Positions 8,718 through 16,116 of a stretch of 64,000 nucleotides of DNA are shown here, piece after piece. The notes under the pieces are model-generated. The model ran no database searches. It saw only the letters and a list, made by a program, of their open reading frames with translations, and was not told the origin of the DNA. This stretch comes from Rhodoferax sp. (GTDB taxonomy: Bacteria; Pseudomonadota; Gammaproteobacteria; Burkholderiales; Burkholderiaceae_C): assembly GCF_028688795.1 (NCBI RefSeq), contig NZ_JAQTXM010000005.1, forward strand, positions 1-64,000, in the 5' to 3' direction. Made by a program: the position numbers and the translations under genes. Positions within the stretch are counted from its first letter, which is position 1. Each line of letters begins with the position of its first letter.

Positions 8718-9866
8718 GTGGACTTCAACCTCAGTGACGACCAGCAAGCGCTGGTCGATAGCGCCCGCCGATTTGCCGTGCAAAAGCTGGCCCCCGGCTA
8801 CAAGGTGGGTGACAAGACCGGTCGTGTCGACCGTGCCATGGTGAAGGCCATGGGCGACATGGGCTTTCTTGGCCCCGAGTTGCCCGAGGCCTACGGTGGC
8901 TTGGGTGTGGACTGCGTCACAAGCGGCCTGCTACTGGAGCAAATCGCTTACGGCGACTTCAACATGTCATACATCAACCTGCTGACCTCACTGTGTGGGC
9001 AGATCATTGCCACCCATGCCCAAGAGTATTTGAAAGAGCGCTGGCTAAAACCGATTTTGGCCGGCGACAAGATGGTGGCCATTGCCTTGACCGAGCCCAG
9101 TGCCGGCTCGGATGCCGCCCGTCTGAAACTCAAGGCAGTGCGAGATGGCGACCACTTTGTCATCAACGGTGAAAAGACCTCAATTTCATTGGCCGACCAG
9201 TCCGACGTGGCGGTGGTGTTTGCCCGCACCGGCACCGACAAAGACGGCGCCAAAGGCATTAGCGCCTTCTTGGTGCCGATGGATCTGCCCGGCCTGACGC
9301 GCACCGCGTTTGACGACGTGGGCACGCGCGCAGTCGGCCGTGGCTCGATCTTTTTTGACAACGTGCGTGTGCCCGCTGACCACATGTTGGGCGACGAAGG
9401 CAAGGGCTTCATCCAGGTGATGCAGGGTTTTGACTACAGCCGCGCGCTGATTGGTTTGCAGTGTCTGGGTGTGGCGCGCGCCTCGCTGGATGAAAGCTGG
9501 GAATACGCCAAGACCCGTGAAACCTTTGGCCTGCCGATCATTGAGCGCCAGGGGGTGAGCTTTCCGCTGGCTGAAGGCGAAACCTACATTGAATCACTGC
9601 GCTGGCACTGTTTGCGCACGCTGTGGCTCAAGGACAACCACAAACCGCACACGGCCGAGGCCGCCATGTGCAAATGGTGGGGCCCCAAACTGGCCTGCGA
9701 AATCATTCACCAGTGCCTGCTGACGCACGGCCACGGCGGTTATGCCAGTGACTACGCCTTTGCGCAGCGTTACCGGGACGTGATGGGCCTGCAGATTGGC
9801 GATGGCACTGCCAACATCATGAAGATGATCATCGCCCGCGAAAAGTCTGGCATGCGCCTGACTTAA
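8718..9866 (+). CDS. aliB: Cyclohexanecarboxyl-CoA dehydrogenase-like acyl-CoA dehydrogenase
   Basis: A 382-residue acyl-CoA dehydrogenase starting MDFNLSDDQQALVDSARRF. The FAD segment is ALTEPSAGSDAARLKLKAV and the C-terminal helix FGLPIIERQGVSFPLAEGE. Where most family members have the catalytic glutamate in YEGT, this protein has GDGTANIMK, with Asp362. I recall aspartate acting as base in characterised alicyclic acyl-CoA dehydrogenases, which supports an AliB assignment. The reaction would be cyclohexanecarboxyl-CoA to cyclohex-1-ene-carboxyl-CoA with ETF as acceptor. It is divergent from aliA and convergent with the MarR gene, overlapping its end by four bases. Confidence 0.82.
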   Translation: MDFNLSDDQQALVDSARRFAVQKLAPGYKVGDKTGRVDRAMVKAMGDMGFLGPELPEAYGGLGVDCVTSGLLLEQIAYGDFNMSYINLLTSLCGQIIATHAQEYLKERWLKPILAGDKMVAIALTEPSAGSDAARLKLKAVRDGDHFVINGEKTSISLADQSDVAVVFARTGTDKDGAKGISAFLVPMDLPGLTRTAFDDVGTRAVGRGSIFFDNVRVPADHMLGDEGKGFIQVMQGFDYSRALIGLQCLGVARASLDESWEYAKTRETFGLPIIERQGVSFPLAEGETYIESLRWHCLRTLWLKDNHKPHTAEAAMCKWWGPKLACEIIHQCLLTHGHGGYASDYAFAQRYRDVMGLQIGDGTANIMKMIIAREKSGMRLT

Positions 9867-10333
9867 AGCTTGGACATGTTGGTTTGGAGCTTGGTGAAGT
9901 AGTGAATGAACGCCAGCCGGTCATCAAACGACAGGTCTTTCAGGGCCGCGTCGTAAAAGCTGTGAATGGGGTCCTGCAGCTTGGTCCACAGCGTTTGGCC
10001 CTGCGCACTGAGTTTGACTTTGCGCGAGCGGCGGTCGTCCTCGCTGGTGCCGCGCTCAATCAGGCCATCACGCTCCAACCGGGACAAGAGGCCGGTGAGG
10101 TTTTGCCGACTCACCAGCAAAAACCGCGACAAGTCGCCAATCGACATGCCGTCTTGCACCTGCGGACGCGACAGCGCCCCAAGTACCGACCACTGTTGTG
10201 TGGTGACCCCGAATTCTTCAACGGCCTGTGTGCCCTTGGTGTGCAGGGTGTTTGCCACTTGAAACAGGCGAAAAAACAGCCGGTTGTTGATTTCGTGAAT
10301 CGCGTGATTTTTCTCGGTGCGCAGATCAGGCAT
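9863..10333 (-). CDS. badR: MarR-family transcriptional regulator, BadR-like
   Basis: A 156-residue protein with the MarR winged-helix fold: QQWSVLGALSRPQV leads into the helix-turn-helix region SIGDLSRFLLVSRQNLTGLL, and the wing is DGLIERGTSEDDRRSRKVKL. In R. palustris the MarR protein BadR represses the cyclohexanecarboxylate genes and is released by the ring-ketone CoA intermediate; the gene neighbourhood here is equivalent. The start at 10333 (MPDLRTEKNH) fits the family length, but there is no strong ribosome binding site. A longer open frame to 10663 is an artefact over badH. A perfect palindrome lies 28 nt upstream and is the likely operator. Confidence 0.82.
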   Translation of the reverse strand: MPDLRTEKNHAIHEINNRLFFRLFQVANTLHTKGTQAVEEFGVTTQQWSVLGALSRPQVQDGMSIGDLSRFLLVSRQNLTGLLSRLERDGLIERGTSEDDRRSRKVKLSAQGQTLWTKLQDPIHSFYDAALKDLSFDDRLAFIHYFTKLQTNMSKL

Positions 10334-10360
10334 GGGATGGTTTGGCAAACAAAGAAGACG

Positions 10361-10378
10361 GTCATCGTAAGCGATGAC
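10361..10378. promoter_or_regulatory. Perfect palindrome between badR and badH, candidate MarR operator
   Basis: GTCATCG-TAAG-CGATGAC, seven-base arms around a four-base spacer, centred in the 90-nt gap between the divergent badR and badH genes. Eighteen-base palindromes of this type are usual operators for MarR dimers, so it could mediate autoregulation and badHI repression. Confidence 0.6.
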
Positions 10379-10423
10379 TTGTTGCAGGCAGCAATTTTTT
10401 GAATTTTTAACAGGAGAAAAGTA

Positions 10424-11191
10424 ATGCGTGGATTGAAAGACAAAGTGGTTGTAGTCACCGGCGGCGGTGGCGGCATTGGCGGCGCAACCTGCAACCGGTT
10501 TGCAGCCGAAGGTGCCAAAGTGGCCGTGTTCGACATGAACCTGGAGGCCGCCCAAAAGGTGGTGGACACCATCACGGCCGCAGGTGGCAGCGCTGCCGCT
10601 TTCAAGTGCGACATCACCGACCGCGCCCAAGTTGATGCTGCAGTGGCCGCCACCGAAGCACAATTCGGCCCCATTGCCGTGCTGGTGAACAACGCCGGCT
10701 GGGATGTGTTCAAGCCCTTTGTCAAAACCGTGCCCACTGAGTGGGAACGACTAATCGCCATTAACCTGACCGGTGCGCTGCACATGCTGCATGCGGTGCT
10801 GCCCGGCATGGCCGAGCGCAAATATGGTCGCATCGTCAACGTGGCCTCGGACGCGGCACGCGGCGGTTCCTCCGGCGAAGCCGTTTATTCCGCCTGCAAG
10901 GGCGGCCTGGTGGCATTAAGCAAGACGCTGGCGCGTGAACATGCGCGCCAAAGCATCACGGTGAACGTGGTCTGCCCCGGCCCGACCGACACCGCCTTGC
11001 TGGCCGGTGTGGCCGAAGGCGCGCGCGACCCCGCCAAGCTGATCGAAGCTTTCCGCAGCGCCATCCCGCTGGGCCGTCTGGGCCAGGGCGACGATCTGGC
11101 CAGCGCCATTGCCTTCTTTGGCAGCGATGACGCCGCCTTCATCACCGGCCAAGTCATCAGCGTGTCGGGCGGCTTGACCATGGTTGGCTAA
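10424..11191 (+). CDS. badH: 2-hydroxycyclohexanecarboxyl-CoA dehydrogenase (BadH)
   Basis: A 255-residue SDR that closely resembles R. palustris BadH as I recall it: VVVTGGGGGIGGATCNRFA at the cofactor site, VLVNNAGWDVFKPFVKT, SDAARGGSSGEAVYSACKGG with the catalytic Ser, Tyr and Lys, and TVNVVCPGPTDTALLA. It oxidises 2-hydroxycyclohexane-1-carboxyl-CoA to the 2-keto compound with NAD. The ATG at 10424 has an AGGAG site. It is followed after 106 nt by badI; that gap carries a copy of the dispersed repeat immediately after the stop codon. Confidence 0.92.
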   Translation: MRGLKDKVVVVTGGGGGIGGATCNRFAAEGAKVAVFDMNLEAAQKVVDTITAAGGSAAAFKCDITDRAQVDAAVAATEAQFGPIAVLVNNAGWDVFKPFVKTVPTEWERLIAINLTGALHMLHAVLPGMAERKYGRIVNVASDAARGGSSGEAVYSACKGGLVALSKTLAREHARQSITVNVVCPGPTDTALLAGVAEGARDPAKLIEAFRSAIPLGRLGQGDDLASAIAFFGSDDAAFITGQVISVSGGLTMVG

Positions 11192-11198
11192 TTATTAA

Positions 11199-11250
11199 AA
11201 ATGATAGCTACTTGCGCTTTTATAACGGGCGATAGAGGCTAATTTCATAT
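11199..11250 (+). repeat. Dispersed two-block repeat, copy 1 (intergenic, badH-badI)
   Basis: Block A is ATAGCTACTTGCGC (13 of 14 matches to ATAGCTGCTTGCGC) and block B is GGGCGATAGAGGCTAATTT. It begins eight bases after the badH stop. The family is described in the findings. Confidence 0.8.
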
Positions 11251-11297
11251 AAAAATTGTTGCTCACTGTATTTCGATTCATCATTTAAGGAACTCAC

Positions 11298-12095
11298 ATG
11301 GAACTCCAAGCAGCGGTCTACACCGACATTCTCTACACCAAGCTTGACGGCATTGCCACCATCACCATCAACCGGCCCAAGGCCTACAACGCCTTCACCG
11401 CCAACACCTGCGAGGAAATGATCCATGCGTTCAAGGACGCGGACTATGACCGCAGCATTGGCGTGGTGGTGCTGACCGGCGCGGGCGAAAAAGCCTTTTG
11501 CACCGGCGGCGACCAGGGCACACAAGACGGCGGCTACGGCGGCCGTGGTGTGATCGGTTTGCCGATTGAAGAGCTGCAAAGCGCCATTCGTGACTGCAAC
11601 AAACCTGTAATCGCCCGTGTCAACGGTTTTGCCATTGGCGGCGGCAATGTGTTAGTGACGATTTGCGACCTGGCCATTGCGTCAGAAAACGCGCAACTCG
11701 GCCAGGCTGGCCCACGTGTTGGCTCAGTCGACCCAGGTTTTGGCACTGCCTTGCTGGCCCGTGTGGTGGGTGAGAAAAAAGCCCGCGAAATCTGGTACCT
11801 GTGCCGCCGCTATACAGCACACGAAGCGCTGGCCATGGGCCTAGTTAACTGCGTGGTGCCAATGGATCAACTGGATGCCGAAGTGAAGAAGTGGTGCGAC
11901 GAAATCGTGGAAAAGAGCCCGACCGCCATTGCTCTGGCCAAAAAATCCTTCAATGTCGATACCGAAATGATCCGTGGCATGGGCGGCTTGGCCATGCACG
12001 CGCTCAAGCTGTACTACGAAAGCCCGGAGTCGGCTGAAGGTGGCAACGCCTTCCGCGAAAAGCGCAAGCCCGAGTTCCGTAAACACGTCAAGTAA
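11298..12095 (+). CDS. badI: 2-ketocyclohexanecarboxyl-CoA hydrolase (BadI, ring-cleaving)
   Basis: A 265-residue crotonase-fold enzyme of the MenB/BadI branch. It contains FCTGGDQGTQDGGYGGRG in the loop that holds the CoA carbonyl, GGGNVLVTICDLAIASENAQ, and GQAGPRVGSVDPGFGTALLA followed by KKAREIWYLCRRYTA, all close to MenB and BadI. BadI cleaves 2-ketocyclohexanecarboxyl-CoA hydrolytically to pimeloyl-CoA. MenB itself is a close alternative, but the position directly after badH makes BadI far more likely. A good AAGGAA site precedes the ATG. Confidence 0.92.
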   Translation: MELQAAVYTDILYTKLDGIATITINRPKAYNAFTANTCEEMIHAFKDADYDRSIGVVVLTGAGEKAFCTGGDQGTQDGGYGGRGVIGLPIEELQSAIRDCNKPVIARVNGFAIGGGNVLVTICDLAIASENAQLGQAGPRVGSVDPGFGTALLARVVGEKKAREIWYLCRRYTAHEALAMGLVNCVVPMDQLDAEVKKWCDEIVEKSPTAIALAKKSFNVDTEMIRGMGGLAMHALKLYYESPESAEGGNAFREKRKPEFRKHVK

Positions 12096-12119
12096 AACAC
12101 CAGGCCACCGGAGACCACC

Positions 12120-13274
12120 ATGATCAGAGACCCAGAAACCCTCACCCTCTTGCTCGACACCATCAGCCGTTTTGTGCGTGAGAAACTGGTGCCGATGGAA
12201 GCCCATGTGGCTGAGACGGACCAGATTCCTGACGATATCGTGCAAGACATGAAGGACATGGGTCTCTTTGGCATGTCGATCCCGGAAATCTACGGTGGCA
12301 TGGGCCTGACCATGGAAGAAGAAGTTTTGGCCGGTTTTGAAGTGGCCAAAACCTCACCCGCCTTTCGCTCCATGTTTGCCACCAACAATGGCATTGGCGC
12401 GCAAGGCATCGTGCTGGATGGCACCGAGGCACAAAAGCAGCATTACCTACCGAAGATTGCCACCGGCGAAATCATTGGTTCGTTTGCCCTGACCGAGCCT
12501 GACAGCGGCTCGGATGCCGCCAGCCTGCGCACCATGGCGGTCAAAGACGGCGACTTTTATGTCATCAATGGAACGAAGCGTTACATCACCAACGCGCCCG
12601 AAGCCGGCATTTTCACGGTGATGGCGCGGACCGACAAGGAGCGCAAAGGCTCCAGCGGCATCTCGGCCTTCATTGTTGAGAAAGGCACACCCGGTTTGTC
12701 ACTGGGCAACATCGACAAAAAAATGGGCCAAAAAGGCGCCCACACCTGCGACGTGATTTTTGAGAACGTTCGTATTCCCGCCGCCAATTTGATTGGCGGC
12801 ACAGAAGGCGTGGGCTTCAAAACCGCCATGAAGGTGCTGGACAAAGGCCGCCTGAACATTGCCGCCGCCAGCACGGGTGCAGCCGAGCGCATGCTGACTG
12901 ATGCCCTGCGTTATGCCCGTGAACGCAAGCAGTTTGGCAAACCGATTGGCGAATTTCAGCTGATCCAGGCCATGCTGGCCGACAGCCACGCCGACATTTA
13001 TGCGGCCCGTTGTATGGTGATTGATGCCGCCCGCAAGCGCGACGAAGGCCGCGATGTGGGCACCGAGGCTGCTTGCGCCAAGATGTTTGCCTCTGAAATG
13101 TGTGGCCGCGTGGCTGACCGCGCCGTGCAGATTTTTGGCGGTGCCGGTTACTTGGTCGAATACGGCATTGAGCGTTTTTACCGCGACGTGCGCCTGTTCC
13201 GCATTTACGAAGGCACCACCCAGATCCAGCAATTGGTGATTGCCCGTAACCTGCTGCGCGAAGGCGGGCAGTAA
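12120..13274 (+). CDS. Acyl-CoA dehydrogenase, possibly for pimeloyl-CoA or another ring-cleavage intermediate
   Basis: A 384-residue acyl-CoA dehydrogenase: FAD segment FALTEPDSGSDAASLRTMAV, helix RERKQFGKPIGEFQLIQAML, FGGAGYLVEYGIERFYRDVR, and the normal catalytic glutamate in IYEGTTQIQQLVIARNLL. It lies 24 nt after badI with a CCGGAG site, so it is part of the badH-badI transcript. In that position a dehydrogenase acting on pimeloyl-CoA or a shorter dicarboxylyl-CoA would be useful, but the sequence alone does not fix the substrate. Confidence 0.88.
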   Translation: MIRDPETLTLLLDTISRFVREKLVPMEAHVAETDQIPDDIVQDMKDMGLFGMSIPEIYGGMGLTMEEEVLAGFEVAKTSPAFRSMFATNNGIGAQGIVLDGTEAQKQHYLPKIATGEIIGSFALTEPDSGSDAASLRTMAVKDGDFYVINGTKRYITNAPEAGIFTVMARTDKERKGSSGISAFIVEKGTPGLSLGNIDKKMGQKGAHTCDVIFENVRIPAANLIGGTEGVGFKTAMKVLDKGRLNIAAASTGAAERMLTDALRYARERKQFGKPIGEFQLIQAMLADSHADIYAARCMVIDAARKRDEGRDVGTEAACAKMFASEMCGRVADRAVQIFGGAGYLVEYGIERFYRDVRLFRIYEGTTQIQQLVIARNLLREGGQ

Positions 13275-13275
13275 G

Positions 13276-13881
13276 TTGCCACTGCCTGCGCCAGAGGCCA
13301 GAACCCCGCTGCACACCCGCACCACGGTGTTTCGGGGCTTTCGGCGGCACGACCAGTTGTGGGACATTGAAGGCGAATTGCTCGACATCAAGGCCAAAGT
13401 GCTGCCGATTCCAGGCGAAGACGCTATCTCCCCCGGTGAGCCGCTGCACGGCATGGCGATCCGGGTCACGATTGACGACCAATTCGTCATCCACGCCATC
13501 AATGTCACGATGGACGCCACGCCGCACCGTGAATGTCCGCAGGCCCAAGCCAGCATGCAATCCATGGTGGGTTGCACCATGGGCCGCGGATGGCGCCAGG
13601 CGATCGAACACAACCTGGGCGGCATCTGTGGCTGCACCCACCTGCGTGAGCTGCTGTTCAACATGGCCACCGTCGCCTTTCAGACGCTGGCGAACGAACT
13701 GGCCGACGACAATTCACAGCACCCACCACCGTTTTTTGGCACCTGCAGCACCTGGGATTTCAACGGCCCGGTGGTGGCACGGCTTTATCCGCAGTTTGTG
13801 GGCTGGCAGCCAGGGACAAAAACCGCTGCCAAACCCCTAAGTAACAGGTGCGAGTTGGTGACCGCGGGGCTGCATTCCTGA
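13276..13881 (+). CDS. DUF2889 domain protein of unknown function
   Basis: About 201 residues beginning LPLPAPEARTPLHTRTTVFR, followed by the DUF2889 pattern: FRRHDQLWDIEGELLDIKA, HGMAIRVTIDDQFVIHAINV, a GCTMGRGWRQAIEHNLGGIC segment with paired cysteines, and THLRELLFNMATVAFQTLAN. The start is uncertain: a TTG directly after the preceding stop (13276) fits the conserved N-terminus, and there is no internal ATG early enough. I know no enzymatic function for this family. It is the last gene of the badH-badI operon, which suggests a link to CoA-thioester catabolism. Confidence 0.7.
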   Translation: MPLPAPEARTPLHTRTTVFRGFRRHDQLWDIEGELLDIKAKVLPIPGEDAISPGEPLHGMAIRVTIDDQFVIHAINVTMDATPHRECPQAQASMQSMVGCTMGRGWRQAIEHNLGGICGCTHLRELLFNMATVAFQTLANELADDNSQHPPPFFGTCSTWDFNGPVVARLYPQFVGWQPGTKTAAKPLSNRCELVTAGLHS

Positions 13882-13892
13882 GGCGTATTTAC

Positions 13893-13955
13893 TCTCAAAA
13901 AGAGAGCTTCTTACGCTTAATATAAAAGGGCTATAGGTCAAAATCATTATAAATT
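13893..13955 (+). repeat. Dispersed two-block repeat, copy 2 (intergenic)
   Basis: Block A is AGAGCTTCTTACGC and block B AAGGGCTATAGGTCAAAAT, in the 174-nt gap between the DUF2889 gene and the convergent FadH-type gene. Nothing else is evident there apart from a short inverted stretch GTCAAAAGTGAC-like around 13998. Confidence 0.75.
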
Positions 13956-14055
13956 TTCACGGAATAACTTTGTTGAAGCGGGTGGGTGGTGAAAGGTCAC
14001 TTTTGACCTTTCATTGCCGCCAGCAAGATCAGGGCAATGCCCGTGCCCTGGTGGT

Positions 14056-16116
14056 TTAAATCTCCAGCGCCAGGCGGCTGGCCTGCTCGATGGCGCGCCG
14101 TGCGTCCAGCTCGGCGGCCTTGTCCGCACCACCCACCACATGCACCGGCAAGTTGGGCGCAATGGTTTTTAATTGGGCTTCAAGTTCGCGTACCGGCTCC
14201 TGCCCGGCGCAGATGATGACGGTGTCAAACGGCAGGGTGGTCACGCTGCCGTCTGCAGCGGTGTAGTGCAGGCCCACGTCGTCGATGTGCTGGATGTTCG
14301 CACCGGTCAGGATCGGCACACCAAAACGCTGCACCTTGTCGCGCCGGATCCAGCCGGTGGTCATGGCCAATGAGGCACCGGGGCGTTTGTCGCTGCGCTG
14401 CAGCATGGTCACTTGCCGCCGCGCAGGCATCTGCGCTGGCCGGGGGCTGCGTCCGCCAGCCGACTGGGCGCTCAAGTCCAGTCCGTATTCGGCTGCAAAG
14501 TTGTCCAGCGCCGGTGGACTGTGCGGTGCATCGCCCAGCAAAAACTCCACCATGTCATAGGCAATGGCACCGGCACCAAGGATCAGCACACGCTCACCCA
14601 CGGTGGCCGCGCCCGACAGCACCTGGTCATACCGCAACACATCCGGACGATGGCTGCCAAGGAACTCGGGCAGGCGTGGCCGCACACCTGAGGCCAGCAC
14701 GACTTCGTCGAAGCCACCCCTGGCGAGTTGCTCGGCGGTGACCGCGCAGTTCAATTTGAGTTCTACCTGTTCCTCGGCCAGCCGGCCACGGAAGTAGCGC
14801 AGCATCTCGTCGAATTCGGTCTTGCCGGGCACGTTGCGTGCCAGACACAGTTGGCCACCGGTCTCGGCAGCGGCTTCGAACAAGGTCACGTGGTGGCCGC
14901 GCTCGGCCGCGCTGAAGGCGAAGTTCATGCCCGCCGCACCGGCGCCGACCACCGCGATGCGTTTGGGGTGGGGTGTTGGCTGCGTGAGCCAATCCAGCTC
15001 ACGACCGGCACGCGGGTTGACCAGGCAAGTGGCGGTTTTGTGTTTGAAGATGTTGTCCAGACAAGCCTGGTTGCAGGCAATGCAGGTGTTGATGCGATTT
15101 GCCTGGCCAAGGCGCGCCTTGCGGGCAAAGTCGGGGTCGGCCAGCAACGGGCGCGCCATCGACACCAGGTCGGCTTGGCTGCTGGCCAGAATGTCTTCGG
15201 CCACCCCGGGTGCGTTGATGCGGTTGGAGGCCATGACGGGGATTGTCACCACCTCTTTGATGCGCTGCACCGCATAGGCCCAGCCCGCACGCGGCACGTT
15301 GTGCGACACGGTGGGCACGTCGGATTCATGCCAGCCGATGCCGGTGTTCAGAATGTCGGCGCCGGCCGCCTCGGCGCGGCGGGCCAGTTCCAGCGTTTCA
15401 TCACCCGTCATGCCGCCTTCAACCAGGTCCAGCGCCGAGATGCGGTAGATGATGGCAAAGTCCGGCCCTACGGCCTGCCGCACGGCCTTGATGATGTCGA
15501 GGGGGAAACGGATGCGGCCCTCAAAATCACCGCCGAACTCGTCGGACCGGTCGTTTGTGCAAGGCGCAGTGAACTCGTTGATCAGATAACCCTCAGAGCC
15601 CATGATCTCCACCGCATGGTAGCCAATATCAATTGCAGCCTTTGCTGCGCTTGCGTAGTCCGCTATGGTTTCATAGACCTCTTGGGTGGTGAGCACGTGC
15701 GGCGCGAACTTGTTGATGCGCGCACGCTGGCTGCTGGGGCCGACGCAGCCGTCAAACTTGGCATACCGGCCTGCGTGTAACAGCTGCATACACACCTGGG
15801 TGTCGGTGCCGCGCACCGCGTCCACAATGGCGCGGTGCCAGTCCAGGTCGGCATCTGCCGTCATGGCGGGGGCATCGTCTTCCATGCGGCCGGCCAGGTT
15901 GGGTGAGATGCCGCCGGTGATGATCAGGGCAATTTCGCCCTCGGCACGGGCGCGGTAAAAAGCCTTGATGCGCGCCATGGGCTGGTCCATGCTCTCCAGC
16001 CGGGTGTGCATGGCACCCATGACCATGCGGTTGCGCAAATGCAGGTTGCGCACCACCAGCGGCGACAGCAGGTGGGGATAGGGTGGGGTGGCTGCGCTGC
16101 CAAGTTCTTGCGTCAT
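14056..16116 (-). CDS. fadH: 2,4-dienoyl-CoA reductase (FadH/old-yellow-enzyme type) with FMN, 4Fe-4S and FAD domains
   Basis: A 686-residue protein with an N-terminal TIM-barrel flavin domain (LLSPLVVRNLHLRNRMVMGA, EIMGSEGYLINEFTAPCTND, GGDFEGRIRFPLDII), four iron-sulfur cysteines in CIACNQACLDN and TCLVNP, and a C-terminal dinucleotide domain beginning RIAVVGAGAAGMNFAFSAAE. This order defines the FadH/BaiCD group. It reduces conjugated 2,4-dienoyl-CoA with NADPH, allowing unsaturated or ring-derived intermediates to enter beta-oxidation. Its start overlaps the end of the upstream crotonase by four bases. A role with cyclohexadiene-type CoA esters is possible but is only inferred from the neighbours. 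Confidence 0.88.
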   Translation of the reverse strand: MTQELGSAATPPYPHLLSPLVVRNLHLRNRMVMGAMHTRLESMDQPMARIKAFYRARAEGEIALIITGGISPNLAGRMEDDAPAMTADADLDWHRAIVDAVRGTDTQVCMQLLHAGRYAKFDGCVGPSSQRARINKFAPHVLTTQEVYETIADYASAAKAAIDIGYHAVEIMGSEGYLINEFTAPCTNDRSDEFGGDFEGRIRFPLDIIKAVRQAVGPDFAIIYRISALDLVEGGMTGDETLELARRAEAAGADILNTGIGWHESDVPTVSHNVPRAGWAYAVQRIKEVVTIPVMASNRINAPGVAEDILASSQADLVSMARPLLADPDFARKARLGQANRINTCIACNQACLDNIFKHKTATCLVNPRAGRELDWLTQPTPHPKRIAVVGAGAAGMNFAFSAAERGHHVTLFEAAAETGGQLCLARNVPGKTEFDEMLRYFRGRLAEEQVELKLNCAVTAEQLARGGFDEVVLASGVRPRLPEFLGSHRPDVLRYDQVLSGAATVGERVLILGAGAIAYDMVEFLLGDAPHSPPALDNFAAEYGLDLSAQSAGGRSPRPAQMPARRQVTMLQRSDKRPGASLAMTTGWIRRDKVQRFGVPILTGANIQHIDDVGLHYTAADGSVTTLPFDTVIICAGQEPVRELEAQLKTIAPNLPVHVVGGADKAAELDARRAIEQASRLALEI

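Noticed and set aside
10334-10663. N-terminal extension of the MarR gene
   Set aside because: It runs antisense to badH and is not MarR-like.
13860-14055. Insertion sequence at the junction of the two catabolic islands
   Set aside because: Apart from one dispersed-repeat copy there is no transposase or terminal inverted repeat.
14728-15780. A 350-codon open frame opposite the FadH-type gene
   Set aside because: Antisense shadow rich in His, Gln and Gly; the opposite strand has complete flavin and iron-sulfur motifs.
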